DNA of 13,176 nt, taken from NCBI GenBank assembly GCA_946887295.1, contig CAMPKP010000097.1, positions 1-13,176 on the forward strand. The letters run 5' to 3'. Numbering within the stretch: the first letter of the stretch is position 1; every line of letters starts with the position of its first letter. This DNA is from an uncultured Gemmatimonadota bacterium. GTDB taxonomy: Bacteria > Gemmatimonadota > Gemmatimonadetes > Gemmatimonadales > GWC2-71-9. The notes below the pieces were generated by a model. The model saw nothing but the letters and a program-made list of their open reading frames with translations. It did no database searches and had not been told where the DNA came from. Position numbers and translations under genes: made by a program. Shown here in pieces: positions 1 to 7,378 of this stretch.

Positions 1-210
1 GCCATCGGCGAGTACGGCTCGGTCGTCTTCATCTCCGGCAACATGCCGATGAAGACCGAGATCGTCCCGCTCCTCATCATCACCAAGCTGGAGCAGTACG
101 ACTACGCCGGGGCGACCGCGGTCGCCCTGGTGATGCTGGTCGTCTCGTTCCTGCTGCTCCTCACCATCAACCTGCTCCAGTGGGCGGCCCGGCGCCGCAC
201 GGCGGCCTGA
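1..210 (+). CDS. cysT: Sulfate/thiosulfate ABC transporter permease CysT (CysU), C-terminal fragment
   Basis: This is the last 69 codons of an inner-membrane permease that pairs with CysW to form the sulfate/thiosulfate channel. The frame is open from base 1 and ends at TGA 208-210, so the 5' part lies outside the window. The visible part begins in the conserved [14 protein letters not shown] segment that follows the EAA loop in CysT proteins. It continues with a KTEIVPLLI stretch and a last membrane helix (about [17 protein letters not shown]), then a short basic cytoplasmic tail ending RRRTAA. cysW starts only 3 bases after the stop, and cysA overlaps cysW, giving the usual cysTWA order. 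The family identity rests on the good match of this tail to E. coli CysT and on the operon context. ModB-type permeases are a less likely alternative. Confidence 0.9.
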   Translation, partial: AIGEYGSVVFISGNMPMKTEIVPLLIITKLEQYDYAGATAVALVMLVVSFLLLLTINLLQWAARRRTAA

Positions 211-213
211 GCC

Positions 214-1125
214 ATGTCCGCCACCGCCGTCTACCGCTCCGCCAGCACAGCGCCTCGTGCGGTCACCCGTGCGACCGGCGAGTCGCGGGTGGTGCGCTGG
301 ACCCTGATCTCCATCGCTCTGGTATTCCTGGCTCTGGTGCTGCTGCTCCCGCTGGTCCTGGTCTTCGAGCAGGCGTTCGCCAAGGGCCTTCCGGCGTACT
401 GGAGCGCGATCTTCGAGCCGGACGCCCTCAGCGCCGCCAAGCTGACCCTGCTCACCGCCGCGATCGCCGTGCCGGCCAACCTGATCTTCGGGGTGGCCGC
501 GGCCTGGTGCATCTCGAAGTTCGAGTTCCGCGGCAAGAGCGTCCTGATCACACTCATCGATCTGCCGTTCGCGGTCTCACCGGTGATCTCGGGCATGATC
601 TTCGTGCTGCTCTTCGGGGCCCAGGGCTGGTTCGGCGACTGGCTCTACGAGCACGACATCAAGATCATCTTCGCCGTACCCGGCATCGTGCTCGCCACCA
701 CGTTCGTGACGGCACCGTTCATCGCGCGGGAGCTGATTCCGCTCATGCAGGAGCAGGGCTCCGAGGAGGAGGAGGCCGCGATGGTGCTGGGTGCGAGCGG
801 CTGGCAGACCTTCTTCCGGGTGACGCTTCCCAACATCAAATGGGGCCTGCTGTACGGGCTCATTCTCTGCAATGCCCGGGCGATGGGCGAGTTCGGCGCG
901 GTGTCGGTCGTCTCCGGCCACATCCGGGGCGAGACCAACACGCTCCCGCTGCATGTGGAGATTCTCTACAACGAGTACGCCTTCGCGGCGAGCTTCGCGG
1001 TGGCGTCCGTGCTCACGCTCCTCGCACTGGTCACCCTGGCGCTCAAGACGGCGGTGGAGTGGCAGCAGCAGCGCACCCTGGCCGATCAGGCCGCCCCCGA
1101 TACCACGGAAAGGATCGCGGCATGA
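214..1125 (+). CDS. cysW: Sulfate/thiosulfate ABC transporter permease CysW
   Basis: This is the second inner-membrane permease of the sulfate/thiosulfate importer, 303 aa, close to the usual family length. A basic N-terminal tail of about 28 residues precedes the first hydrophobic helix (about 31-51). Further hydrophobic segments lie near 78-100, 110-134, 151-172, 211-221 and 257-278. The EAA loop that docks on the ATPase is clear at about 187-206 ([20 protein letters not shown]), followed by the [17 protein letters not shown] segment (225-241) typical of CysW. ATG 214 lies 3 bases after the cysT stop, so translation is probably coupled. The stop TGA (1123-1125) overlaps the cysA start in ATGA. 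The promoter of the operon and any sulfur-responsive site would lie upstream of the window. Confidence 0.95.
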   Translation: MSATAVYRSASTAPRAVTRATGESRVVRWTLISIALVFLALVLLLPLVLVFEQAFAKGLPAYWSAIFEPDALSAAKLTLLTAAIAVPANLIFGVAAAWCISKFEFRGKSVLITLIDLPFAVSPVISGMIFVLLFGAQGWFGDWLYEHDIKIIFAVPGIVLATTFVTAPFIARELIPLMQEQGSEEEEAAMVLGASGWQTFFRVTLPNIKWGLLYGLILCNARAMGEFGAVSVVSGHIRGETNTLPLHVEILYNEYAFAASFAVASVLTLLALVTLALKTAVEWQQQRTLADQAAPDTTERIAA

Positions 1126-2210
1126 GCATCGAGGTCCGCAACCTGCGCAAGGCGTTCGGCAACTTCGTGGCGCTCGACGACGTCGACCTGGACGTGCCCG
1201 GGGGCGAGCTGGTGGCGCTGCTGGGCCCGTCGGGCTCCGGGAAGACCACGCTGCTCCGGATCATCGCGGGGCTCGAGCCCGCCGATCAGGGCGTCATCCG
1301 CTTCGAAGGCGAGGACGCGACCGACCAGCCGGTTCGCGAGCGCCAGGTGGGGTTCGTGTTCCAGCACTACGCGCTCTTCCGTCACATGAGCGTCTTCGAG
1401 AACATCGCGTTCGGGCTCAGGGTGCGCCCCCGAGCGGTCCGGCCGTCGGACGCGGAGATCAAGGACACGGTGATGGGGCTGCTCCGGCTGGTGCAGCTCG
1501 AGGCGCTGGGACGGCGCCGACCGTCGGAGCTCTCGGGCGGCCAGCGGCAGCGGGTGGCCCTCGCCCGCGCTCTCGCGGTCAAGCCGAAGGTGCTGCTGCT
1601 CGACGAGCCGTTCGGCGCGCTCGACGCCAAGGTCCGCAAGGAGCTCCGCCGCTGGCTCCGCCGGCTCCACGAGGAGGTGCACGTCACCAGCGTCTTCGTC
1701 ACCCACGATCAGGAGGAGGCGCTCGAGGTGTCGGACCGGGTCGTGATCATGAACGAGGGGCGGGTGGAGCAGAGCGGCACCCCGGAGGATGTCTACGAAC
1801 ATCCCGCGACGCCATTCGTCTACGGGTTCCTGGGCGACGTGAACCTGTTCCACGGCCGCATCGACCGCGGGCGAGTGAAGGTCGGCGCCAGCGAGCTGGA
1901 GGCGCCCGAGTGGGCCGAAGCCCGGGATCAGGCGGGCATCGCGTACGTGCGGACCTACGACGTCGAGCTCACTCCGTCTTCTTCCGGCATCTCGAGCATC
2001 GAGGCGGTCATCCGCCACATCAGGGCGTTCGGGCCGGTCGTGAGACTCGAGCTGGACCGAATCGAGGACGGCGCCAGCATCGAGGCCCACATCCCGCGTG
2101 CCCACTACGACACGCTCGGGCTGGCCAAGGGACAGCGGGTCTTCGTGTCGCCGACCAGCGTGAAGGTGTTCGCCGGGCCGACGGACGGCGGGACGGCCCG
2201 CAGCGCCTGA
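1122..2210 (+). CDS. cysA: Sulfate/thiosulfate import ATP-binding protein CysA
   Basis: This 362-aa protein is the ATPase subunit that powers the CysTW channel from the cytoplasmic face. All ABC motifs are present: Walker A GPSGSGKT (35-42), Q-loop VFQHYALF (79-86), signature LSGGQRQR (137-144), Walker B VLLLDEP (157-163), D-loop GALD (165-168) and switch His195 in VFVTHD. After the nucleotide-binding domain comes a C-terminal TOBE/CysA-type regulatory region of about 120 residues. It contains the YVRTYDVEL segment (in CysA, YVRPHDxxL) and ends [10 protein letters not shown]. The start ATG 1122 lies inside the ATGA overlap with cysW. A longer in-frame extension reaching back to base 180 overlaps cysW completely and is not real. 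A strong hairpin follows 9 bases after the stop and probably ends the operon. Confidence 0.96.
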   Translation: MSIEVRNLRKAFGNFVALDDVDLDVPGGELVALLGPSGSGKTTLLRIIAGLEPADQGVIRFEGEDATDQPVRERQVGFVFQHYALFRHMSVFENIAFGLRVRPRAVRPSDAEIKDTVMGLLRLVQLEALGRRRPSELSGGQRQRVALARALAVKPKVLLLDEPFGALDAKVRKELRRWLRRLHEEVHVTSVFVTHDQEEALEVSDRVVIMNEGRVEQSGTPEDVYEHPATPFVYGFLGDVNLFHGRIDRGRVKVGASELEAPEWAEARDQAGIAYVRTYDVELTPSSSGISSIEAVIRHIRAFGPVVRLELDRIEDGASIEAHIPRAHYDTLGLAKGQRVFVSPTSVKVFAGPTDGGTARSA

Positions 2211-2219
2211 ATCTTTTCC

Positions 2220-2251
2220 GGTGGGCCTCGGGTAGAGGATAGAGGCCCACC
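2220..2251 (+). terminator. Hairpin after the cys operon, candidate terminator
   Basis: GGTGGGCCTC (2220-2229) and GAGGCCCACC (2242-2251) are perfectly complementary, giving a 10-bp GC-rich stem with a 12-base loop. It begins 9 bases after the cysA stop and ends 5 bases before the AGGAGA ribosome binding site of the next gene. No U-tract follows (the next bases are CTTCC), so it may stop transcription poorly, act with Rho, or protect the 3' end of the cys mRNA. It could also modulate read-through into the TPR gene. Confidence 0.55.
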
Positions 2252-2270
2252 CTTCCAGGAGAAGATTCCC

Positions 2271-3743
2271 ATGCCCCATTCCACCGTCCGGGCGCGGCGC
2301 CTCTCGCTCGCGCTCGCCGCGCTGGTCGCCGCCGTTCCATCCGTGGACGCCCAGACGACAGAGCCGGCCGGGAAAGTGCCCATCAGCACCGCCTCTCCCG
2401 AGGCGAAGGCCGACTTCCTCCAGGGCCGCACGCTCGCGGAGAACCTTCGGGTCCACGAGTCGCGGGAGTTCATGTTCCGGGCGATCGCCAAGGACCCCGG
2501 CTTCGCGATGGCCCACCTCGGCCTCGCGAACAGCTCCCCGACCGGAACCGAGTTCTTCGAGCACCTCGGCCATGCGGTCTCGCTGGCGGGGAAGGCCTCT
2601 CCCGGCGAGCAGCTCATCATTCAGGCGGCGCAGGCCGGAGCCAACGCCGATGCGGCCAAGGCGCTCGAGCTGCTGCAGAAGCTGGTGGCCGACTATCCCC
2701 GGGATGAGCGGGCGCACTTCCAGCTCGGCAATGCCTGGTTCGGCCGCCAGGACTACCCCAAGGCCATCGCGGAATACCGCCGCTCGATCGCGATCGCGCC
2801 CGACTATACCCCGGCCTACAACATCGTCGGGTACGCCTACCGCACCGAGGGTCGCTACGGCGAAGCCGAGCAGGCCTTCAAGAAGTACATCGAGCTGATC
2901 CCCGACGACCCCAATCCCTACGATTCGTACGCCGAGCTGCTGATGAAGATGGGGCGGTTCGACGAGTCCATCGCGCAGTACCGGAAGGCGCTGGAGCAGA
3001 ACGCCCGGTTCGCCCCCTCGTTCATCGGGATCTCCACCAACCTGATGTTCCAGGGGAAGTACGACGCCGCCCGGGCCGAGGCCGGGAAGCTGTACGCCGG
3101 CGCCCGCAACGACGGGGAGAAGCGCGCCGCGATGTTCCAGAACACCGTCACCTACATCGAAGAGGGGAAGTTCGATCAGGCGCTCGCCGAGCTGGACAGG
3201 CAGTACGCGCTGGGCGAGGCGACCGGAGACGCGGCCGGTATGGCCGGAGACGCGGTGTTCATGGGCAACGTGCTGCTGGAAATGGGCAAACCCGCGGCCG
3301 CGATGAAGAAGTTCGAGCAGGCCGTGCAGGTGACTCAGGCTTCCCAGCTCGATGCCGAGATCAAAGAGAACGCCAAGGTGCTCCACCGCTTCAATGCCGC
3401 CCGGGTCGCGCTCGCGACCAATGATCTGGCGACCGCGAAGCGGGAAGGCGAGGCGTTCATGCAGGCGAGCCAGGCGGCGGACAACCCGTTTCAGATTCGG
3501 CTGGGCCACGAAGTCGCGGGGAGGATCGCGCTCGCGGAGAAGAGCTATGACGCGGCGCTGACCCACCTGGCGCAGGGGAACAACCAGGACCCGTACAACC
3601 TCTACCGCCAGGGGCTGGCGTACGAGGGGAAGGGGGACGGAGCCAAGGCCAAGGAGATGTTCAAGCGCGCGGCGGAGTTCAACCAGTTGCCCACGCTCAA
3701 CTCCGCGTTCGTGCGGGCGAAGAAGGGAAAAGCCAGGGTGTAG
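2271..3743 (+). CDS. Secreted/periplasmic tetratricopeptide repeat protein
   Basis: This 490-aa protein has a classical signal peptide: RARR, a hydrophobic core LSLALAALVAAVPS, and a likely cleavage after VDA at residue 27. It should therefore act in the periplasm or be exported. A TPR-like unit around 44-77 is followed by consecutive TPR motifs at about 146-179, 180-213, 214-247 and 248-281. They carry the usual G/Y/A pattern (for example YPKAIAEYRRSIAIAPDY and YGEAEQAFKKYIELIPDDP). More helical hairpin repeats run to the C-terminus, the last near 420-475. No catalytic domain is visible, so a scaffolding or protein-binding role is inferred. AGGAGA (2257-2262) lies 8 bases upstream of ATG 2271 and fixes the start. 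It has no clear functional link to the cys genes before it. It converges with the oxidoreductase, leaving 15 bases between them. Confidence 0.85.
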   Translation: MPHSTVRARRLSLALAALVAAVPSVDAQTTEPAGKVPISTASPEAKADFLQGRTLAENLRVHESREFMFRAIAKDPGFAMAHLGLANSSPTGTEFFEHLGHAVSLAGKASPGEQLIIQAAQAGANADAAKALELLQKLVADYPRDERAHFQLGNAWFGRQDYPKAIAEYRRSIAIAPDYTPAYNIVGYAYRTEGRYGEAEQAFKKYIELIPDDPNPYDSYAELLMKMGRFDESIAQYRKALEQNARFAPSFIGISTNLMFQGKYDAARAEAGKLYAGARNDGEKRAAMFQNTVTYIEEGKFDQALAELDRQYALGEATGDAAGMAGDAVFMGNVLLEMGKPAAAMKKFEQAVQVTQASQLDAEIKENAKVLHRFNAARVALATNDLATAKREGEAFMQASQAADNPFQIRLGHEVAGRIALAEKSYDAALTHLAQGNNQDPYNLYRQGLAYEGKGDGAKAKEMFKRAAEFNQLPTLNSAFVRAKKGKARV

Positions 3744-3758
3744 GCCCGGAAGGGGATC

Positions 3759-4736
3759 TCACCACTCCACCACGATCTTGCCGAATGTCTCGTTGGACTC
3801 CATGACCCGGTGGGCCTCGGCCAGCCGGGTCATGGGGTATGTGGCGTGGAGCACCGGACGGAGCGGCGCCGACTGCTCGATCCTGCGGTCGAAGAGCGGA
3901 AGCATCCGCCGCGCGAACTCCGCGACCAGCGCTTTCCTTTCTTCATGGCTCCGTACCCGCATCGCCGTGCCGATCACCTCCAGCCGTTTTCGCAGGATCG
4001 GTCCGAGGTCGGCGGTGGTGCGGCTCCCCGCCAGGAAGCCGACCAGGACCAGGCGCCCCTGGGGGGCGAGGACCGCGAGATTGTCGCCGAACGCCGGCCC
4101 CCCGATCGCGTCGAGCACCACGTTCACCGGCTCGGTCAGCGCCTCGCGGAAGGACGTCTTGCTGGTATCGATGCCGGTGTCGAGTCCGTAGACCAGCGCC
4201 CGCGCCAGCTTGTCGGCGCTGCGGGACGTGCCGATCACGGTGGCCCCGAGGTGCTTGGCGATCTGCGAGGCCGCGGTGCCGACGCCGCTCCCGACGGCGT
4301 GGATCAACACCCGCTCGCCGGGCTCCATGCGCCCGCGGGTGACCAGCGCATCGTACGCGGTGAGGAAGACCTCGGGGACGGCGGCAGCTTCGGCAAACGA
4401 GAGGTCGGCCGGTATCGCGAGCGCCTCGTCGGCATGCACGGTGACCAGCTCGGCCTGGGCGCCGCCTCCCACCAGGCCCATCACCCGGTCGCCCACCTTC
4501 CACCGGGTGGTGTCGCGTACCGCCTCGACTTCGCCGGCGTATTCCAGGCCCGGGATGTCGGCCGGCCACCCGGGCGGCGCGGGGTAGTGGCCCTGGCGCT
4601 GGAGGATATCGGCCCGGTTGAGCCCGGCGGCGCGGACCCGCACCCGGATGTGGCCCGGCTTCACTTCGGGCTTCGGCACCTCCCCGATGGAGATTACCTC
4701 CGGCCCGCCCGCACCTTTGAGAATCACCGCTCGCAT
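3759..4736 (-). CDS. NAD(P)H:quinone oxidoreductase, PIG3-like (zinc-free MDR family)
   Basis: This 325-aa cytoplasmic enzyme belongs to the medium-chain dehydrogenase/reductase superfamily and is predicted to reduce quinones with NAD(P)H. The N-terminal GroES-like domain starts MRAVILKGAGGPEV and contains GLNRADILQRQGHYPAPPG, a hallmark of the PIG3/quinone oxidoreductase group. The Rossmann-fold cofactor motif is HAVGSGVGTAASQIAK (146-161), followed by IGTSRSADK and the conserved VLDAIGG. The cysteine/histidine zinc ligands of alcohol dehydrogenases are absent. The start at 4736 is chosen because AGAGGA lies 6 bases upstream and the family begins exactly at MRAV. An ATG 29 codons further upstream adds only an arginine-rich, non-family extension. 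The gene is divergent from an ArsR-type repressor, suggesting control by it in response to an electrophile or quinone. That link is inferred. Confidence 0.88.
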   Translation of the reverse strand: MRAVILKGAGGPEVISIGEVPKPEVKPGHIRVRVRAAGLNRADILQRQGHYPAPPGWPADIPGLEYAGEVEAVRDTTRWKVGDRVMGLVGGGAQAELVTVHADEALAIPADLSFAEAAAVPEVFLTAYDALVTRGRMEPGERVLIHAVGSGVGTAASQIAKHLGATVIGTSRSADKLARALVYGLDTGIDTSKTSFREALTEPVNVVLDAIGGPAFGDNLAVLAPQGRLVLVGFLAGSRTTADLGPILRKRLEVIGTAMRVRSHEERKALVAEFARRMLPLFDRRIEQSAPLRPVLHATYPMTRLAEAHRVMESNETFGKIVVEW

Positions 4737-4742
4737 GACCGA

Positions 4743-4748
4743 TCCTCT
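4743..4748 (-). promoter_or_regulatory. Ribosome binding site fixing the quinone oxidoreductase start
   Basis: Read on the minus strand this is AGAGGA, 6 bases before ATG 4736-4734. It decides between the family-consistent start at 4736 and the longer upstream ATG at 4823, which would carry this site within its coding sequence. Confidence 0.65.
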
Positions 4749-4854
4749 GTTGGACTCGACCCTGCTCCGCCTGGTGAACCTGGCGGTCCGGGAAAACCGC
4801 GACGTGTTGTCGCCCGCCGACACCCGGATCCCGAGAACATAACTTCGCGCTCGG

Positions 4855-4887
4855 TTGACATCTCCGGGATAGTTCGATAACTATAAA
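4855..4887 (+). promoter_or_regulatory. arsR promoter with overlapping palindromic operator
   Basis: A perfect -35 TTGACA (4855-4860) lies 31 bases before the arsR ATG. The -10 is ambiguous: GATAAC (15-bp spacer), TAACTA (17-bp) and TATAAA (21-bp) are all possible. A perfect 6-4-6 inverted repeat ATAGTT-CGAT-AACTAT (4869-4884) covers the spacer and the -10 region, where an autorepressor would block polymerase. No Shine-Dalgarno sequence precedes the ATG, so the transcript may be leaderless. The same site could also act on the divergent oxidoreductase gene. Confidence 0.6.
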
Positions 4888-4891
4888 ACTC

Positions 4892-5227
4892 ATGAGCACC
4901 AGGAATACGTCGCCCACGGGCATCACTTCGGGCCAGTTCGAGCGCATCGCCAAGGCGCTCGCCGATCCGCGCCGGGTGGCCGTGCTCGAGGCCATCGCCC
5001 GGGAGGACCGCTGCGCCTGTCAGGACCTGCGCGAGCAGTTCCCCATCTCCAAGGCCACTATGTCGCACCACATCAAGGAGCTGGTGCGGGCCGGACTGAT
5101 CGAGGCCCGGCGGGAGGGGCAGTTCCTCCACTGCCAGGTCCGTCCGGAGGCGATGGAGGCCTATGCCACGGAACTGCTCCGCAGGGTGGGCGCGCCGGCC
5201 GCCGATTCCGGCGCGCGCGCTTCCTGA
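4892..5227 (+). CDS. ArsR/SmtB-family winged-helix repressor with CxC motif
   Basis: This 111-aa protein is the normal size for the family and is expected to be a dimeric DNA-binding repressor. The LADPRRVAVLEAI helix (24-36) and the recognition region ISKATMSHHIKELVRAGLI (52-70) are typical, followed by the beta-wing EARREGQFLHCQV. Cys41 and Cys43 form CACQDL, aligning with the CVCDL thiol metal site of E. coli ArsR. A third cysteine, Cys81, sits in the wing. A thiophilic inducer is therefore plausible: arsenite or antimonite, or an electrophile or quinone. No arsenic genes are nearby; the neighbours are a divergent quinone reductase and an efflux outer-membrane factor. A palindrome overlaps its promoter and a terminator follows its stop, so it is probably transcribed alone and autoregulated. 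Cofactor and targets are inferred. Confidence 0.9.
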   Translation: MSTRNTSPTGITSGQFERIAKALADPRRVAVLEAIAREDRCACQDLREQFPISKATMSHHIKELVRAGLIEARREGQFLHCQVRPEAMEAYATELLRRVGAPAADSGARAS

Positions 5228-5229
5228 GC

Positions 5230-5247
5230 GACGGGGCCGTCTTTTTT
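5230..5247 (+). terminator. Rho-independent terminator after arsR
   Basis: The self-complementary GACGGGGCCGTC (5230-5241) starts 2 bases after the arsR stop and is followed directly by six T residues (5242-5247). The stem is short, 4-5 bp, but the stem plus T-run arrangement is the standard one. It implies that the downstream efflux gene needs its own promoter. Confidence 0.65.
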
Positions 5248-5277
5248 GCTGCATTAGTTCGATGGTTGTACAACCAT
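5246..5277 (+). promoter_or_regulatory. Promoter and palindromic operator of the outer-membrane factor gene
   Basis: A plausible promoter is TTGCTG (5246-5251), a 17-bp spacer, and TACAAC (5269-5274). The -10 lies inside a perfect 16-bp palindrome, ATGGTTGTACAACCAT (5262-5277). The spacer contains TAGTTCGAT (5255-5263), identical to bases 4870-4878 of the arsR operator. This suggests control by the same regulator. Repressor binding here is inferred. Confidence 0.5.
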
Positions 5278-5297
5278 AGCACTCAACGGTGAGGACC

Positions 5298-6728
5298 ATG
5301 CACAGAGGAACGATCGGACTCGCGCTCCTGGTGAATGCCTGCGCGTCGGCCGCGCCATACCGTGCCCCCGACGTGCGCGTTCCCGCGGCGTTCCAGCAGC
5401 GATTGGACAGCCTCGGGGTGACGGCCCCGCCTCGCACCGTGCCCGTCACCGCTGCCAGCGACACGCTACCTGCCGTCGGCGAGTACTGGCAGGCGCTCGG
5501 CGACAGCGTCCTCAACCAGCTCCTCGATCGAGCGCTTCGCGACAATCTCGACGTGGAAGCGGCCCGTGCGCGGATCCGGGGTGCCCGGGCCTCGCGCACC
5601 GGCGCCGCGCTCGACTTCGTCCCCACCGTCACCGCGGTCGCCGGCTACACTCGGCAGCGCCTCGCCGGCGCCTCCTTCCCCATCGGCGGCGGCGCCTTCC
5701 CCGATCAGGACATCTGGGACGCAGGGTTCGATGCCTCGTGGGAGCTGGACCTCTTCGGCCGGGTGCGGCGCGGAGTCCAGGCGCGAGGAGCGCTCGTGGG
5801 CGCGGCCGAGGAGGACCTGCGCGACGTCCGAGTCTCGCTCGCGGCCGAGCTGGCCCGGGTGTACTTCGAGCTGCGCGGAGCGCAGGAGCAGCTGGCCGTG
5901 GCCGAGCGCAACGCCGAGAACCAGCGCCGCACGCTGGCGCTCACCCGCGAGCGCCTGGAGGCGGGCCGTGGCACGGCATTCGACACCGACCGGGCGCAGG
6001 CGCAGCTCAGCATCACCCTCTCATCCATTCCTTCGATCGAGGCGCGGGTCGCGGCCGCACAGTACCGGCTCGGCGTGCTCGCGGGCCGTCCGCCGGCGGA
6101 GGCGGCCGTCGCGCTGCGACGCTCGGCCGCGATCCCCCCGCTGCCGGCGACCGTCGCCGTGGCCGCGCCGGATTCCCTGATCCGGCGCCGGCCCGACGTC
6201 GCCGCGGCGGAGCGGCGGGTCGCCGCGGAGCACGCATTCGTGGGGTCGGCCCGGGCGGACTTCCTCCCCCGGCTCAGTGTCGGAGGAAGCGCGGGCTACT
6301 CGTCCGCCGACTTCGGCGGGTTGGGCGATCGCGGCACCTTCCGCTACGCCGTGGGCCCGCTCATCTCCTGGCCGGCGCTCAACCTCGGCCGGGTGAAGGC
6401 GAGGGTGGATGTCGCCCGGGCGCTCGAGGCAGAGGCCAGGGCACAGTACGACCAGACGGTGCTGCGCGCCCTGGAGGAAGTGGAGACGGGCCTGGTCCGA
6501 TACCGGACATCGCTCGAGCGAGTGAGCCGGATCGAGGAAGCGGCGGCCGCGAGCCGGCGAGCCGCGGAGCTCGCTCGCCTGCGGTTCACCGGCGGTGTGA
6601 CCGACTTTCTGCAGGTGCTCGACGCGGAGCGGACCCAACTCGAGGCCGAGGATCAGCTGGCGCAGGGGCGGACCGACGCGGCGATCACCTACGCGGCGCT
6701 CTACAAGGCTTTGGGTGGTGAGCTGTGA
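5298..6728 (+). CDS. Outer-membrane efflux factor lipoprotein (NodT/OprM, TolC superfamily)
   Basis: This 476-aa protein is the outer-membrane channel of a tripartite drug or solute efflux system. The N-terminus has a hydrophobic stretch and a lipobox-like LLVNAC, with Cys14 as the likely lipidation site. Two OEP repeats follow. The first contains YWQALGDSVLNQLLDRAL and NLDVEAARARIRGARA (about 63-98), then the very typical FDASWELDLFGRVRRGV (144-160). The second carries RRRPDVAAAERRVAAEHAFVG and ends FTGGVTDFLQVLDAERTQLEAEDQLAQG. ATG 5298 is preferred because GGTGAGGA sits just upstream. A GTG three codons earlier (5289) lacks a ribosome binding site. No membrane-fusion or RND inner-membrane pump gene is adjacent, so it is an orphan and must borrow a partner. 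Its operator-like palindrome suggests it is inducible. Confidence 0.92.
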   Translation: MHRGTIGLALLVNACASAAPYRAPDVRVPAAFQQRLDSLGVTAPPRTVPVTAASDTLPAVGEYWQALGDSVLNQLLDRALRDNLDVEAARARIRGARASRTGAALDFVPTVTAVAGYTRQRLAGASFPIGGGAFPDQDIWDAGFDASWELDLFGRVRRGVQARGALVGAAEEDLRDVRVSLAAELARVYFELRGAQEQLAVAERNAENQRRTLALTRERLEAGRGTAFDTDRAQAQLSITLSSIPSIEARVAAAQYRLGVLAGRPPAEAAVALRRSAAIPPLPATVAVAAPDSLIRRRPDVAAAERRVAAEHAFVGSARADFLPRLSVGGSAGYSSADFGGLGDRGTFRYAVGPLISWPALNLGRVKARVDVARALEAEARAQYDQTVLRALEEVETGLVRYRTSLERVSRIEEAAAASRRAAELARLRFTGGVTDFLQVLDAERTQLEAEDQLAQGRTDAAITYAALYKALGGEL

Positions 6729-6745
6729 TCTCCCCTTATCGGCTC

Positions 6746-6798
6746 TTGACGCGACACCGGATGTGACCGACATTGGCTTCTACCGAATAGACACCGAA
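6746..6798 (+). promoter_or_regulatory. tag promoter with ACCGAA direct repeat
   Basis: TTGACG (6746-6751), a 17-bp spacer and GACATT (6769-6774) form a plausible promoter. Seven bases downstream, ACCGAA occurs at 6782-6787 and again at 6793-6798, 11 bp start-to-start, covering the expected transcription start. The layout closely matches the region before the DnaE-like gene (10766-10821). A weak hairpin GGCTTC/GAAGCC (6775-6780 with 6796-6801) overlaps it. Confidence 0.5.
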
Positions 6799-6820
6799 GC
6801 CGCTGATCGCGAGGGCGAAC

Positions 6821-7378
6821 ATGGGCACGACCTATTGCGACGTCGCCCGCAACCACGAATGGCACGGCCCGTATCACGACCGTGAGTACGGCTTCCCTCT
6901 CGATGACGACGCCGCGCTGTTCGAGCGTCTCGTCCTCGAGATCAACCAGGCGGGGCTGTCCTGGCTCACCATCCTCAGGAAGCGCGAGGCATTCCGGCGG
7001 GCGTACGACGGCTTCGACCCGGAGGTAGTCGCCGCCTACGGGGCGCGCGACCGCCGGCGGCTGCTCGCGGATCCCGGCATCGTGCGCAACCGGCTCAAAG
7101 TCGATGCCGCCATAACCAACGCCGGGAGGATCCTCGAGCTGCGGGAGAGCCACGGCTCGTTTGACGCATGGCTGGCGGCACATCACCCGCGTTCGAAGGA
7201 AGAGTGGGTGAAGCTCTTCAAGCGGACCTTTCGGTTCACCGGCGGCGAGATCGTGGGAGAATTTCTGATGAGCATCGGCTACCTGCCGGGCGCGCACACC
7301 GAGCGATGTCCCGTGCACCGCCGGATCCTGAGGCAGCGGCCGCCGTGGGCGCGCCGAGCCCGCGCGGTGGCGCGATGA
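6821..7378 (+). CDS. tag: DNA-3-methyladenine glycosylase I
   Basis: This 185-aa enzyme removes 3-methyladenine from alkylated DNA, the first step of base excision repair. The length matches E. coli Tag (187 aa). The zinc-binding residues are all present: Cys6 in TYCDV, His19 in PYHDREYG, and the C-terminal H-x3-C in GAHTERC. The base-recognition region EINQAGLSWLTILRKREAFRRA (residues 40-61) contains the conserved Glu and Trp. The middle has GIVRNRLKVDAAITNAG and the late helix FRFTGGEIVGEFLMSIGYLPG. The C-terminal tail after CPVHR is short, arginine-rich and not conserved. ATG 6821 is preceded by a weak GAGGG. The promoter region carries a direct repeat shared with the DnaE-like repair polymerase. 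Its stop overlaps the next gene's start (ATGA), so the two are probably cotranscribed. Confidence 0.95.
   Translation: MGTTYCDVARNHEWHGPYHDREYGFPLDDDAALFERLVLEINQAGLSWLTILRKREAFRRAYDGFDPEVVAAYGARDRRRLLADPGIVRNRLKVDAAITNAGRILELRESHGSFDAWLAAHHPRSKEEWVKLFKRTFRFTGGEIVGEFLMSIGYLPGAHTERCPVHRRILRQRPPWARRARAVAR

Noticed and set aside
180..1121. A 5' extension of cysA fused to upstream sequence
   Set aside because: It runs through cysW in another frame. The CysA family start MSIEVRNL and the ATGA overlap place the start at 1122.
1086..3566. An 826-codon open frame on the minus strand opposite cysA and the TPR gene
   Set aside because: It is antisense to two clearly identified genes. Its translation is rich in Arg, Gly, His and Asp with no domain, as expected from a GC-rich third-position mirror frame.
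4737..4823. A 29-residue N-terminal extension of the quinone oxidoreductase
   Set aside because: It is not part of the family, is arginine-rich, and would place the good ribosome binding site at 4743-4748 inside the gene.
4892..5227. An arsenic-resistance operon
   Set aside because: Only the ArsR-like repressor is present. There is no arsenate reductase, Acr3/ArsB pump or ArsM nearby.
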